Positions 1 through 10,641 of a DNA stretch of 64,000 nucleotides are shown here, piece after piece. Numbering within the stretch: the stretch's first letter is position 1; each line of letters begins with the position of its first letter. The stretch is taken from assembly GCA_934045075.1 (NCBI GenBank), contig OW203730.1:12456505-12520504 (forward strand), in the 5' to 3' direction. The translations under genes were made by a program, and so were the position numbers. Under the pieces are notes generated by a model. It was given only the letters and a program-made list of their open reading frames with translations, was not told the origin of the DNA and made no database searches. This DNA is from Yponomeuta sedellus (Eukaryota > Arthropoda > Insecta > Lepidoptera > Yponomeutidae).

Positions 1-399
1 TAAAAACTTTCTTCTACTAATTAACTTTAAAATGGAGATCAAACGCGGTCAAACTCCGTATCAAATTATTTGAGATATCGATGGTGAAATAAGCAGCCTT
101 TTGCCCTTCTTAAATTATTATTATTTATTTGTGCGGAATACGTACTAACATTTCATTGTTGCTAAAATTAGAACTTAAAATTCTACCATGCCCCAATATA
201 TTAAATATAAAATTAATTTAGTGTACCTTACAGTACCTAAAAATAACAAATAATCATGGTAATTTTTTTAGGGCTAAAATTCATATTGTCTTCTAAAATT
301 CTTGGTTTTGATAATCAACTTTCACACAAAGTGTCGAAGTGTCGTCCCTTGCTTGAAGAAAGAACTTTTAAGCTTATCTCCCAGTACGGTCAGGATGCT
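1..399. other. AT-rich sequence, nothing recognised
   Basis: No coding frame, repeat or RNA signature could be supported here. The short open frames have no recognisable domain and lie in AT-rich sequence. Confidence 0.5.
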
Positions 400-720
400 G
401 TTGGTGCCGCCACCTATTGTGGGCATCATGGTTGCTTTCTTTATTCTCCTCCAACTTATGGACACCCAAAGCTAAGCGTAGGTCACTTCTAATGCACGCT
501 ATTCATGTCAGTCGTTGTTCTTTCCGCATCCAGTCTTTACCTGCCACTTTGAACAGGTCGTCAGTTCATCTCATTGATTGCGTGCCCACACTTCTGCGCT
601 TCTTGGTCTCCAGAGTAGCAGACTTTCTCATTACGGCTTGGAAACCATCAACATAAACTCTATCAAACATACCAGATGTGCCACAGAGACGAGGCAGCCC
701 CAGAATCGTCTTGAATGCAT
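400..720 (-). pseudogene. RTE-type LINE reverse-transcriptase C-terminal remnant
   Basis: Read on the minus strand, a broken frame gives LETKKRRSVG, then TDDLFKVAGKDWMRK. This matches the usual C-terminal signature of RTE-clade LINEs (R-R-S-V-G-R-P-P-x-R-W-T-D-D-L-V-K-V-A-G-x-x-W-M). A stop replaces the tryptophan before TDD and the frame is lost soon after WMRK. Only the post-polymerase tail is present. The family assignment rests on the motif seen; the outer boundaries are approximate. Confidence 0.55.
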
Positions 721-1076
721 TATGTTAGACATTAATGATTTAATTTACGGTGGAAAACATATTTTTATAATTTAATTAGTAATTAATATTTTCTTAGTTT
801 GGTATTTTAATTTACATTGAAATAAATTATATTCTAGTATTTTAATATTACATTATAAGGCTTTGCTGCAGGCCCAAAATATTGTTGTAAAGTAGTCGCA
901 TTATTTATTTTAGTCATTATTTTTAAAGTGCTTTTAAATGAGTCCTCTAAATATATCACATTGATTGATGCGGATATTATTTTAGTGTAACCGGGTAACT
1001 TTTTAAGGATTATCCATGTTCCCGTATTTTTCAGTAATTAACACTATTTATGTTAAAAATTTCTAAACTCAATTGC

Positions 1077-1439
1077 GATATCAATCCTTTGTATGTCTTC
1101 ACTGCAGGGGCACGGGTCTCTTCCTGCATCGCAAGAAGGTTAGGCCATACTCCACCACGGGTGCCAAGTCCGGTTTGGTGGAGGAATGTAACACAGTGAC
1201 GGGCCTTACTGTCAGAAGTAATCAAGCCGCCCATAAGGCCTCTGACATGGCTTAACGACTGCCATTACATGATAGCCAGCACCAACGGCTTAACATGCCT
1301 TGCGAAGCATGGAAGCGCTCGGAAAAAATGCCACTAGCGGTAGTCATGGCACGGTCACCCATCCTGCACCTGACCGCGCCTGTTGTTGCTTAACTCAAGT
1401 GATCGATTCCAATCACTCGTTCCGACTAGGCTTCGAGCG
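1077..1439 (-). mobile_element. 5S rRNA-derived SINE, copy 1 (near full length)
   Basis: The SINE 5' head is at the right end. On the minus strand it reads GATCACTTGAGTTAAGCAAC followed by GGCGCGGTCAGG and GGATGGGTGACCG. This lines up with the internal control region of insect 5S rRNA (GATCACCGAAGTTAAGCAAC, GGGCGCGGTTAGTAC, GGATGGGTGACCG). The head starts with an A-box-like TGGCCTAGTCGG-type stretch (here GCCTAGTCGG). The body runs through the conserved AGAAGT / CACCGG / GGGCACGGG blocks to a terminal ATTGATATC. It belongs to the AACAACAGGCG subfamily. Confidence 0.75.
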
Positions 1440-1941
1440 TTTCAAACTCAATTGAAAGTAGGTATCCAAAACATCCGATGATCCATCAGTGGGTTAGAGA
1501 CCGAGTGCTAAAACTAGCAGTTTCTCTTAAATATCTTGGAAACTATAATAATGGTTATTGAATATTGGAGTAATATTCTTTTCGGTAACTTTCATCTCTC
1601 TACAATTTTTCACTCCATATGACATAACTGTTTCGAAGATAGAGGAGGGGGGTCAAAACGAGCTCGAAAGGGCTCGTGTTTAAGCACGAGCTACTTTGTT
1701 TATTACGGAATAAACTATTAAGCTATTGTTTTGGTATTAATCGTTAAGTTGATGGAGTGCATGAAAGTAGCCTCCCCGAAAGACGTAGGTACTCACTGAG
1801 CCTAAACGTCTCGCGCACCGTGGGCAACAATCAGCGAGGCCCGAACGCTACTTGCCCTTCGGGCCTCGCTCCGAAATCCTTTCACCACGATGGCTTACCA
1901 TGTACACGGTAAGAAGAAGATTTTACACACATTAATATAAT
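1440..1941. other. Unassigned sequence with a GC-rich hairpin
   Basis: No gene is seen. The notable structure is a perfect 13-bp inverted repeat, AGCGAGGCCCGAA at 1833-1845 with its complement at 1858-1870, and a 12-base loop. It stands out in AT-rich surroundings and may belong to an unrecognised repeat. Confidence 0.5.
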
Positions 1942-2290
1942 CGCTCGTAGCCCCTGCTCTCTGAGTGATCTTAAACGATCACGAAGGTTAAGCAACATAG
2001 GGCGCGTTCAGTGCATAGATGGACCGTCTATTCCTAACGCTAGTGGCATTTTTCCGAGCGATTCCGTGCTTCGCAAGGCACGTTACGCAGTTGGTGCCGG
2101 CTGCCGTCGATAGATGGCTGTCGTTAAGCCAATTCAGAGGCCATAGGGCGGCTTGAAAACTTCTGACAGTAAGACCAGCCACTAGTCTTGCAAGCCTCCA
2201 CCAATCCGGACTTGGCTCCCGTGGTGGAGAGTGGCCGAGTACCTTCCTTAGGGAAGAGACCCGTGCCCCTCGGTGGGGACAAATAGGTTG
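1942..2290 (+). mobile_element. 5S rRNA-derived SINE, copy 2
   Basis: Starts CGCTCGTAGCCCC, then GATCACGAAGGTTAAGCAAC and ATAGGGCGCG, which closely follow the insect 5S rRNA A-box/intermediate-element region. The body continues to the GGTGGGGAC end. It belongs to the AACATAGGGCG subfamily. The terminal GGTTGATATC of other copies is altered to ATAGGTTG. A tRNA-derived SINE begins about 9 bases further on. Confidence 0.75.
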
Positions 2291-2298
2291 TTGTTTAA

Positions 2299-2545
2299 CG
2301 GCCTCGGTGGCGCAGCGGTTTGGCATGCTGACTGTAAAACCGAAGGTCTCGGGTTCGATCCCCGGCCGGGTTAAACTAGCAAACGAACTTTTCTAGTTTG
2401 TCTCGGGTCTTGGATTTTATCTATGTATTTATTGCATTAAATCTATCGTTATCACCTGTAACACAAGTCATTTAGTTGTACTTAGTATAGGGCTAACGAG
2501 ATCTGTGTAATATGTCCATGAATATTTATTATTATTATAATTATT
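2299..2545 (+). mobile_element. tRNA-derived SINE, family A
   Basis: The head has a pol III A box (TGGCGCAGCGG) and B box (GGTTCGATCCC) at tRNA-like spacing, but no 3' half able to close an acceptor stem. The body holds TCTCGGGTCTTGGAT, CACAAGTCATTTAGTTGTAC and GGGCTAACGAGATCTGTG, ending in an ATTT/ATT-rich tail. Two more copies lie at 33,497 (plus) and 47,757 (minus), so the unit is a repeat and not a tRNA gene. Confidence 0.8.
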
Positions 2546-2960
2546 ATTAGGAATACATACATACTTTCATATCTATATTTCGTAGTACACAAATGGCGAA
2601 CTTATTGCTGAAAGCCTTTTCTTCTACGGTAAATATGGAATAGGGATTGATAGAACTGAAAGATGATTTTATTACTAAGACAGCCGTAAAGAAGAGGTCT
2701 CCTATGTCTTCAAAACAAACAAGATCCGCAGAAAACTTATATATATTTTCGCGATGAAATAGAATACGCTGTGAGAGGTATTGCTTTTATTCATGGTCTG
2801 ATAAACATATCGAAAATCGGTTAGACAAAATTGACGAGAAAATGTACGTTAGGTACAATGTGCTTAGTCGGTTACGAAGTTAATTTACCGTGTAGGTACT
2901 TGACTTGACTGATTCCATACTTACACAATATTTTAAGTATTGTATAGTAAGGTGTAATTT
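2546..2960. other. Unassigned AT-rich sequence
   Basis: Nothing recognised beyond the tail of the preceding SINE. Confidence 0.5.
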
Positions 2961-2961
2961 A

Positions 2962-3155
2962 AAAAACCTATTTAGAGGCTAAAAATTCCACCCATGCCGG
3001 GATTCGAACCCGCGACCTCTGGCTATCCGTGCCAGGATAGGCTATCTGGCACGGATAGCCAGAGGTCGCGGGTTCGAATCCCGGCATGGGTGGAATTTTT
3101 AGCCTCTAAATAGGTTTTTAAAATTGTCCTTAGCACGGGTTAGTGCATTAAAAAT
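2962..3155. repeat. Foldback element: 74-bp perfect inverted repeat of a tRNA-like SINE
   Basis: Arms 2962-3035 and 3046-3119 are exact reverse complements separated by 10 bases. Each arm contains a tRNA-like half with CTGGC/GCCAG anticodon-stem-like pairing and a B box (GGTTCGAATCCC), then TTTTTAGCCTCTAAATAGG. The right flank adds ATTGTCCTTAGCACGGG up to about 3155. The same flank and arm sequence recur in the copy at 44,829-45,023. A perfect arm match implies recent origin or ongoing arm conversion. Confidence 0.85.
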
Positions 3156-3559
3156 AAAAATAGTATAATAGTGAGGTGTAACCAATAAACCGTGCCTCCC
3201 CTAAGGCACGCCACTTTCTTCTGGAAGAAGAAAATACTCGTACACAAGAAATATTTTAAACTTATGAAACTACTAGCTGTACCGGGAAACTTCGTACGAT
3301 TCTTGTTACCATGGCAACGCAATAAATAAGCACCTTAGAGTTAGGCTTGAAAACAGGTTACAAATCCTTTTTTCCTCTGTGGTTATAGTAACAAAAAAAA
3401 TATCGCAATGCAGTACCCGGATTTTCTATATCTCAATTCAGACATATCTATCTGTATGCCAAGTTTAAGATAATTCCGTCAGCCGTTATTGAGTGATAGA
3501 CTAACAAGCATTCAAACATTTTCACAATTTTTCACCTTTATAATATTAGACGGATGGTC

Positions 3560-4200
3560 ATAAATTGTAAAAAACCGGCTAAGTTCGAACTCGCGCGCCG
3601 AGAGTTTCGTAACAATTTGTAGGTAGTTACTTACTCATTAGGTATAAATAGTTTAGGAGTTGACTTTAAAAGTCCTTTTTTAAACTCGCGAACTTCCCGA
3701 ACTTAAAAGACCTTTTTTATAATTTAATTACAAATGTAAAGTTTTTAGATAGCTCTTTTGTAGTGTAAGACGAGGTTACGTTCCAAATTTCATAGTAGCT
3801 ACTAGGTCAACGGAAAGTACCCTATGAATTTTCATTCCCTCCAGTGTCAAAATATACGTTTGTTTTTGACATAAAAAGGCGTATTTTTTTGCGTCAGCGT
3901 AAAAGTTAGATTTTTTCACAACTTCGAGGGATTGCAGCAGACCAATACGGTTTAACCTCCACGCGTTTTCCAGATTAAGATCCACTTGCAGAAGCCCGTA
4001 AATCCCGATTTAAAACTATTTAAACCTGATTCTCAGTACAAAATCCTATCAAATTGTCATCAAATTTCAAAGTATCAAATTTTAAGGGAACTGCGCAAGC
4101 GGTCCTTAGGGGCTTGACAAATAGATGGCCGGACACCAACAACAAAGCGATCTTATAAGGGTTCTGTTTTTCCTTTTCAGGTACGGAACCAAAAAAATTC
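3560..4200 (-). repeat. GGTTCCGTACC-type interspersed repeat, degenerate
   Basis: On the minus strand near 4,200-4,130 it reads TTTGGTTCCGTACCTGAAAAG, a phrase also seen on the plus strand near 62,880. The segment 3,775-3,840 (GGTCAACGGAAAGTACC) has a counterpart near 63,100. A plus-orientation phrase AAGTTCGAACTCGCGCGCCG at 3,580 resembles one at 62,757. Element class is not determined. Confidence 0.45.
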
Positions 4201-4214
4201 CACCGAAAAGACGC

Positions 4215-4400
4215 TTAGCTACCAAGACAGAGGCCGTGGGTTCGATTCCCATTGTGATTCGTCTTACATTTATATAAGTGGCCTCAATCTAGGCGTATTT
4301 TCATGTTTGTGACGTCCTTGCCTGGTTACCAAGCCCAGAGTATCCTAGTTTGAGGCCAGCTCAAGTGACTGGGTTGTGTGGAAGTTATTGTTATTATTAC
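4215..4400 (+). mobile_element. tRNA-derived SINE, family H
   Basis: A B-box-bearing head (GTGGGTTCGATTCCCA) is followed by GTATTTTCATGTTTGTGACG, CCTTGCCTGGTTACCA, GTATCCTAGTTTG and a TGTGTGGAAGTTATTGTTATT tail. Other copies are at 23,268, 47,812 and, in minus orientation, 42,890-43,485 and 52,510. Confidence 0.7.
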
Positions 4401-4486
4401 TTAAAACAAATATAAGCTTTAATGATTGTAAGCCTCCGTATAATCCAAATAATTATAATTCACTGCACATACGCTGCAGACTCCCT

Positions 4487-5726
4487 AAGAAAAAATGCAT
4501 CGAAAACAAACTTTATCGATACACGCTCCGCTCGGTGGTCATAGCAACGAACAGTGCATGCGAGGATGACGATTATTTATTTCAAAATGGCTGAGATTAT
4601 CCGCTAGAATTCTGCTTTTTTCTGCGTATTTACGAGAAAATACATGCGAGGATGAGGATTTTTTATTTCAAAACGGCTGAGATAACCCGCTATAATTCTG
4701 TTTTTTTCTGCGTATTTACGAAAAAAACGTATCGAAAAAAAAACATCGATGCACGCGCCGCCAGGTGGTCATAGCAACGAACAATACATGCGAGGATAAG
4801 GATTTTTTATTTCAAAATAGCTGGGACTACCCGCTAGAATTCTGCTTTTTTCTGCGTATTTACAAGAAAAAATGCATCGAAGAAAAAACATCGATGCACG
4901 CGCCGCCCGGTGGTCATAGCAATGAACAATACATGCGAGGATGAGGATTTTTTATTTCAAAATAGCTGGGATAACCCGCTAGAATACTGTTTTTTCTGCG
5001 TATTTACGAGAAAAAAATGCATCGAAGAAACAACATCGATGCACGCGCCGCCCGGTGGTCATAGCAACGAACAATACATGCGAAGATAAGGATTTTTCAT
5101 TTCAAAATAGCTGAGATTACCCGCTAGGATATGCTTTTTTCTGCGCATTTACAAGAAAAAATGCATCGAAGAAAAACATCGATGCACGCGCCGCCCGGTG
5201 GTCATAGCAATGAACAATACATGCGAGGATGAGTATTTTTTATTTCAAAATAGCTGGGATAACCCGCTAGAATACTGTTTTTTCTGCGTATTTACGAGAA
5301 AAAAATGCATCGAAGAAACAACATCGATGCACGCGACGCCCGGTGGTCATAGCAACGAACAATACATGCGAAGATAAGGATTTTTCATTTCAAAATAGCT
5401 GAGATTACCCGCTAGAATTCTGCTTTTTTCTGCGTATTTACAAGAAAAAATGCATGGAAGAAAAAACATCGATGCACGCGCCGCCCGGTGGTCATAGCAA
5501 CGAACAATACATGCGAGGATGAGGATTTTTTATTTCAAAATAGCTGGGATAACCCGCTAGAATACTGTTTTTTCTGCGTATTTACGAGAATAAAATGCAT
5601 CGAAGAAACAACATCGATGCACGCGCCGCCCGGTGGTCATAGAAGCGAACGATGCATGCGAGGATGAGGATATACTCGTATTACTTTAAAAGGGATCACA
5701 TAGAATTCTACTGTTTTCTGCGTAAG
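4487..5726. repeat. 145-bp tandem satellite with alternating A/B subunits
   Basis: The phrase ACATGCGA recurs at 4642, 4786, 4931, 5076, 5219, 5364 and 5509, with a variant at 5654, giving a 143-145 bp period. A shorter 86-bp first unit starts near 4556. Units alternate between type A (GATAAGG, TCTGCTTTTTTCTGC, TTTACAAG) and type B (GATGAGG, ACTGTTTTTTCTGC, TTTACGAG). Each unit has a short palindrome, TGCATCGA...TCGATGCA. No coding frame crosses it. Confidence 0.9.
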
Positions 5727-6447
5727 GTCACAGGAAATCCAGAAAAAACTTTTTTCATTTTTAAAACCTTTTCATTTCAAAGCTCTAAGCTAAGCTCATG
5801 CCCCCACGGCGTATTAGTAGTTACGACACAAGTACCTATTTTCTGTACACTGTCAAATCTGCGCGTTAAACGTGACCTGCCTGAACAATCCACTTCAATT
5901 TAAGCGAATACCTAAATATCATAACGGCAACGGTAAGTGAAAAATAATTCAATAAAACAACTTCAAATATTTTTATTTATTATGAAAAACAAAATGTTTT
6001 CTTAATGAACGTCAAAGCTTCCTAAGAAAACCTCAGACATTCGGGTTTTACGTTGTTTTCGATCACAACTTCTCTTCAGAGTGTGTTTAACACTTTTTTA
6101 AAATAAAGTCAAATCGTTAATTCGTTTCATCATAGTCCTTATTACATCTCATCATCTCCATCCATAAATCGATAGGATCCTACAGCAATTATCAATTCAA
6201 GAACAAGAATAGAATAACAGTGAAATAGTAATGCTTCAGCGAATGTTCATTACAGTAGCGTATATCAACATCTCGTTTGAATATTTCATATTCAAGGCGA
6301 ATAATATGCATCAAGCATTAATGATAGACCCCGATACATAAGGACTGAGAAGCTACCCATTTCAAACTCTTCGAAGTTACATAATCGATCGGGGTATAAC
6401 GTAGACAAACAGATAGGACTGTAACTCACTAGCTGCTACTTATCGAT
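5727..6447. other. Unassigned AT-rich sequence
   Basis: No gene, repeat unit or RNA feature could be supported in this stretch. Confidence 0.5.
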
Positions 6448-6636
6448 ATTTATTTATTTATTTATTTATTTATTAATCATTTATTTACACTTACACACAC
6501 ACGCAATAAAAACAATATTAAGCAGGCTATACGTACAAGAGAAAAAAAGCAACAACAATCCGATACACAATGAAACAGAGACAAGGAGCATTTTCCAATG
6601 TGAGTACTGTGGGTGTGGCAAGTGCAAAAGGGCTCT

Positions 6637-6686
6637 GACTCAGCATAAGCTGGAGATATGATACTCCAGCGCTGGTCTTCCGTCAG
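6637..6686 (-). promoter_or_regulatory. LINE 3' UTR stem-like motif
   Basis: On the minus strand it reads CTGACGGAAGACCAGCG, then, after about 24 bases, ATGCTGAGTC. Related motifs occur in three other LINE 3' regions (15,379; 35,104 minus; 46,549). Its placement in 3' UTRs suggests a role in reverse-transcriptase recognition; that is inference. Confidence 0.5.
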
Positions 6687-7099
6687 TACCCGTGAGGCGG
6701 CATGCAGGCCTCGGAGAGATACCTAGTACGAACCTGAACAAAATCGTAGATAAGATTAAGCAAATAAATAAATAAGAGACAGTGAGTTATTTACTATAAA
6801 TAGCGAGTAAAACTTTGAGTTAACAAAGTGGAATGCTGGATAATGTAAGATGAATGTCATTTATGGTAATTGCATAAATTGTAAAAAGATAATTAGGATA
6901 GAATAATTGATAGGGCAATGTCAGTTGCGATAGTTGCATAAATTGTGAATAGATTAATAAAGTAGAAACATTGTAAATTGTATATTGATGTCAACTATTT
7001 TAATTTAAATAAATGTATTATAAGTATGTATATGAATACATATAGGTATGTATATAAAGTCACAGCGAAAGTATGATTTGGCCGTACCTACATAATTAT

Positions 7100-9967
7100 T
7101 TAAGGAAGCTGCTTTTGGAGGTCAAGAAGAAATTTCTTGTAGCTGTTTTTAAAGCAATTTTTTGATTGTATTTGCCTAATAGGAGGAGGAATGTCGTTCC
7201 AACACTTGGTAGCCTGAAACCGGAAACTGCCACGAAACGCGGCAGTCCGGTGACGCGGCACACCAAGCGGGTTCGAGCATGCCCTAACTCTGTTGCATTC
7301 TCCGTTTGCAGTCCAACGCCAAATAAGTTTATTATACAAATAAGCTGGTTTCTGGAATTTCACAATTCCAAACATGAGGGTAGCCATAAAAAGTTTGAGT
7401 CTGCTTTCCATCTTTAATATATTGGCATTATTAATAAACGGTGTGACATGTGCTCGCGGAGGAATATTATAACAAAAACGAGCACACGCATTTTGAATGC
7501 GTTGCAAGAGCTTGAGTGTTTTCGCGTACAAGCACGGACCGTAAGCAGCGATAGCATAATTGACTCTGGACATGACAAGGCTATCACAGAGAAGAGTTCG
7601 GGTTGACACACTAAGGTATTTCCTTATATTATATAAAATTCTAATCCTAAAAAAACAATTTCGCACCATCTCACCCACATGTCTCTCAAACTTTAAGCTA
7701 CCGTCCATAGTTACGCCTAAGTTACGTACTTCATCGACAAAACACAAACGCTCACCTCTTATGTGGACCAGTGGATTGAGCGCAATTATCTTCTGTTTCT
7801 GAATTTTAGAGCCCAGGATCATAAGTTTAGACTTCTCCCGATTCAGTAAGAGACCATTATTTTCACACCATACAAAGACGCGTTCAAGATCATCGTTCAA
7901 TAAGCTTGTAGCAGCTGCAACATTTTTGGGGTCAGTAGAAATATAAATTTGCAGATCGTCTGCGTAAAGATGGTATCTGCAAGATTTTATGCATTTTACT
8001 ATATCAGCCAAGTATAAAGTAAAAAGGAGCGGCCCCAAGATTGAACCTTGAGGAACTCCTCTCCCCACCCGACATAAATCAGACCTGACGACAGAGCCAT
8101 CAGACTTATGCACTACTACTTGCTGATGGCGGTTGAACAAATAGCTACGAAACCAAGAGACTACGTTGTCATGAAACCCGTAGTAAGTAAGCTTGGAAAG
8201 CAGTAACTCCAAGTTTAAGGAGTCAAATGCTTTGGAGAAGTCCAATAATCCTAATATTGTACCCCTGCCCTCATCTTGCTCACCCAGTATATTATCAATT
8301 ACGTCTAGCAGGGCGGTAGAAGTACTATGATGCTTACGAAAACCAGATTGACGCATGGGTAGAATATCATTCGACTCGCAATAATGTAATACCTGTCTGG
8401 AAACAACTTTTTCTAAGATTTTAGACATGTAAGGCAGGATGCTAATGGGCCTGAGATCGCTGAAATTATCAGGATCGTTACATTTAGGGAGAGGGTTGAC
8501 AAGTGCAATTTTCCATTGCTCGGGGAAAGTGCCAGACAATATGGAATTATTGACAATATCAGTGATGGTGCTTAAGGTATGTGGAAGTGATAAGATAATC
8601 ATATCTCTATTGATATTATCGTTACCCATAGCGTTCGATTTTAATTCTAAGATAATTTTTAAGATAATAGATTCGTCAACTGTGTTCAGGCTAAAATTTA
8701 TGTCATCACGATGTTTGTTTGAATTAAATAATGTCATGTAGGAAAGATTAAAATTGTAGTTATTTGGAATATTCAAGAAATGCTGGTTGATTATGTCAGG
8801 ATATTGTAAATGTTCTGGTAGCATGGAAGCTTTTAGGTCGGGTAGTACCGATTTTTTCAAATTCTTCCACAGAAGTTTACTATTATTGACATTGCTGTTT
8901 ATATTATATTCGTAAAATGCTTTCGTTTCAAAAAACAAACTCACATTGACGAGATGTTTCAATTCAAGATATGCTGATTTCTGTGTACCCGACTTAGTTA
9001 GTAGGTAGGTACGGTGCGCTTTGTCCCGAAGGTACATCATGTAACGAATATTCGAGGTGAGCCACGGTTTAAGTTTTTGCTTCATTGTTACGGTTTTCGT
9101 CGGAGCATGACGATCAAATAGTGATGTAAGTGATACATTAAGAAAAGATACCGCAGAGTTTAAATTTGAGCTGGATAAGATATTTAATACTGTTGAGTGC
9201 AGGGCGAGTGAGGAAATGTCATTTTCAAATTGTGGAAGACAGATATTTTTTAAAGGTCTGAATGTGATTTTTTTTGGCGGGTATACTTTTTTAGTAATTT
9301 TTAGTTTTGTTAAAACCATCGCATGACCACCAAGTTCAGCGATATTTAAAACTGTTACCTCACTCACGGGTGCGTCGGTACATATCAAGTCAATCATGGA
9401 GCAACTGTGAGACGTAAAGTGAGTTGGCTCAGTAACGCAGTTAATTAAACTAAGTGAATATAGAAATTGACACAATTTTTCTTTATTTGTGTCATTACTA
9501 CCCAACAAATCTACGTTGAAATCGCCCATTAACACAACAAAATCGTAGTGAGAGAATGAAGAAATTGTCTCAGTAAGCGCATCCAGAAAAACATCAACAT
9601 TGAGCCATGGCGGGCGGTAAGCAGTACCTACGATGAGCCTACGCGTGTTGATGTTAACACGAAGCCACATTTGTTCGACGGCCGCCGGCGCAGGTGGATG
9701 CGAGCACGTCCGCGCTGTTATTCCGGATTTCAAGTAGAAACCGACCCCCCCGCCGCGCGAGCGTACTTCACGCCGTCGGGGAGTATGTCGCAACTTGTAG
9801 CCCGGCAATGCAGGCGCACGCGCCTCCTCGCCGGCTCGCAACCACGTCTCATTGATTGCAAGGATGTCGGGGGATTCGCGCGTGGCAGCCACCTCGAGCT
9901 CATCATGTTTGGTACCTAACGAGCCCGCATTGAAGAGACCTAATTTCAAAGGTTTGTACCTAATCAT
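7100..9967 (-). CDS. LINE ORF2: APE endonuclease plus reverse transcriptase
   Basis: 955 residues, ATG start. Residues about 8-220 form an apurinic-type endonuclease: LFNAGSLGTKHDEL (Asn13), INETWL (Glu40), TAYRPPW (Tyr117), MGDFNVD (Asp149, Asn151), SMIDLICTD (Asp193) and GGHAMV (His215). The Asp usually next to the final His is Gly here. A reverse transcriptase follows, with GLLDFSKAFDS, VGRGVPQGSILGPLL and YADDLQIY (catalytic YADD at 668-671). The C-terminal region (QRIQNACARFCYNIP...) is typical of CR1/Jockey-like LINEs. The protein would nick target DNA and prime reverse transcription from the nick. The frame is intact, so a functional enzyme is possible. The start overlaps the stop of the preceding open frame (ATGA). 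Confidence 0.92.
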   Translation of the reverse strand: MIRYKPLKLGLFNAGSLGTKHDELEVAATRESPDILAINETWLRAGEEARAPALPGYKLRHTPRRREVRSRGGGVGFYLKSGITARTCSHPPAPAAVEQMWLRVNINTRRLIVGTAYRPPWLNVDVFLDALTETISSFSHYDFVVLMGDFNVDLLGSNDTNKEKLCQFLYSLSLINCVTEPTHFTSHSCSMIDLICTDAPVSEVTVLNIAELGGHAMVLTKLKITKKVYPPKKITFRPLKNICLPQFENDISSLALHSTVLNILSSSNLNSAVSFLNVSLTSLFDRHAPTKTVTMKQKLKPWLTSNIRYMMYLRDKAHRTYLLTKSGTQKSAYLELKHLVNVSLFFETKAFYEYNINSNVNNSKLLWKNLKKSVLPDLKASMLPEHLQYPDIINQHFLNIPNNYNFNLSYMTLFNSNKHRDDINFSLNTVDESIILKIILELKSNAMGNDNINRDMIILSLPHTLSTITDIVNNSILSGTFPEQWKIALVNPLPKCNDPDNFSDLRPISILPYMSKILEKVVSRQVLHYCESNDILPMRQSGFRKHHSTSTALLDVIDNILGEQDEGRGTILGLLDFSKAFDSLNLELLLSKLTYYGFHDNVVSWFRSYLFNRHQQVVVHKSDGSVVRSDLCRVGRGVPQGSILGPLLFTLYLADIVKCIKSCRYHLYADDLQIYISTDPKNVAAATSLLNDDLERVFVWCENNGLLLNREKSKLMILGSKIQKQKIIALNPLVHIRGERLCFVDEVRNLGVTMDGSLKFERHVGEMVRNCFFRIRILYNIRKYLSVSTRTLLCDSLVMSRVNYAIAAYGPCLYAKTLKLLQRIQNACARFCYNIPPRAHVTPFINNANILKMESRLKLFMATLMFGIVKFQKPAYLYNKLIWRWTANGECNRVRACSNPLGVPRHRTAAFRGSFRFQATKCWNDIPPPIRQIQSKNCFKNSYKKFLLDLQKQLP

Positions 9968-10641
9968 AGCGACGCTAAAAGGAAACCTAACATGCCCGGA
10001 AAGAATGTCCTAATTAGATAGGTATATCGAATTAACTTACTGAATAGAACTGCATCACTGGAGTTCCCGCTTTGGCCTGTACCTAACGTTATAGGTGTGC
10101 TTACGTAACAACTGTTATTTTGATGGGTATGGTCTATAGATTGCGAATAAATTTGTCGGAATATTAATAAAATGTCATAGGAAATAATAAAAATAAATAG
10201 ATTGAATGGGTTACTTATTAAAGTGATACCATAATATTGAATAATTAAATTGCGTAAAATAGAATATAAATAAATTGTGGAAATTAATGTTAGAATGTCA
10301 CTAAGAATAATTAGATAATACGAAATAAATTGAATAATTAAATTAGTATTACGATTATGTTCATGAATGCAGACTTCATGTTTTTGTCGCGGCAACGAAA
10401 TATTACGCCGATTTAACCCTTTTGCAGATGCCGACACCAATGTTAATGTTATAAGCAGTAACAAAGACAATAGAAGCTTCAAAGCTGATAAGGCGAACAA
10501 GCTAATAAACAATAATAAGTTTTGGGTATAAAGAAAATCAAAGCCGATGCAAAGCCAGGTACGTAGCAATATTTTACATAGATAGCTATAGTAACAATTA
10601 ACGTGGTTGAGACACAGATGACCCAATTGGCAATGACTCAA
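9964..10641 (-). other. Open inter-ORF frame of the LINE, 225 codons, no ATG near its start
   Basis: A continuous minus-strand frame fills the gap between ORF1 and ORF2. It overlaps the last 44 bases of ORF1, in the +1 frame, and its TGA stop overlaps the ORF2 ATG as ATGA. The first codon is TTG and the only in-frame ATG lies near the end. The predicted peptide is Leu/Ile/Tyr-rich with several hydrophobic stretches (about residues 45-70, 100-130, 137-163) and no recognised domain. It may be an AT-rich spacer that is open by chance, or a region reached by +1 frameshifting. I favour the spacer but cannot decide. Confidence 0.35.

Noticed and set aside
1988..2326. 112-residue minus frame
   Set aside because: Lies wholly across a 5S-derived SINE.
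2299..2373. tRNA gene
   Set aside because: A and B boxes are present but no acceptor stem closes, and the unit recurs with a conserved non-tRNA body, so it is a SINE.
2962..3119. Pair of divergent tRNA genes
   Set aside because: Arms are exact complements with tRNA-like halves only; the A-box half is missing and a relative exists at 44.8 kb.
4487..5726. CRISPR array
   Set aside because: Units are directly tandem with no unique spacers; the genome is eukaryotic in character.
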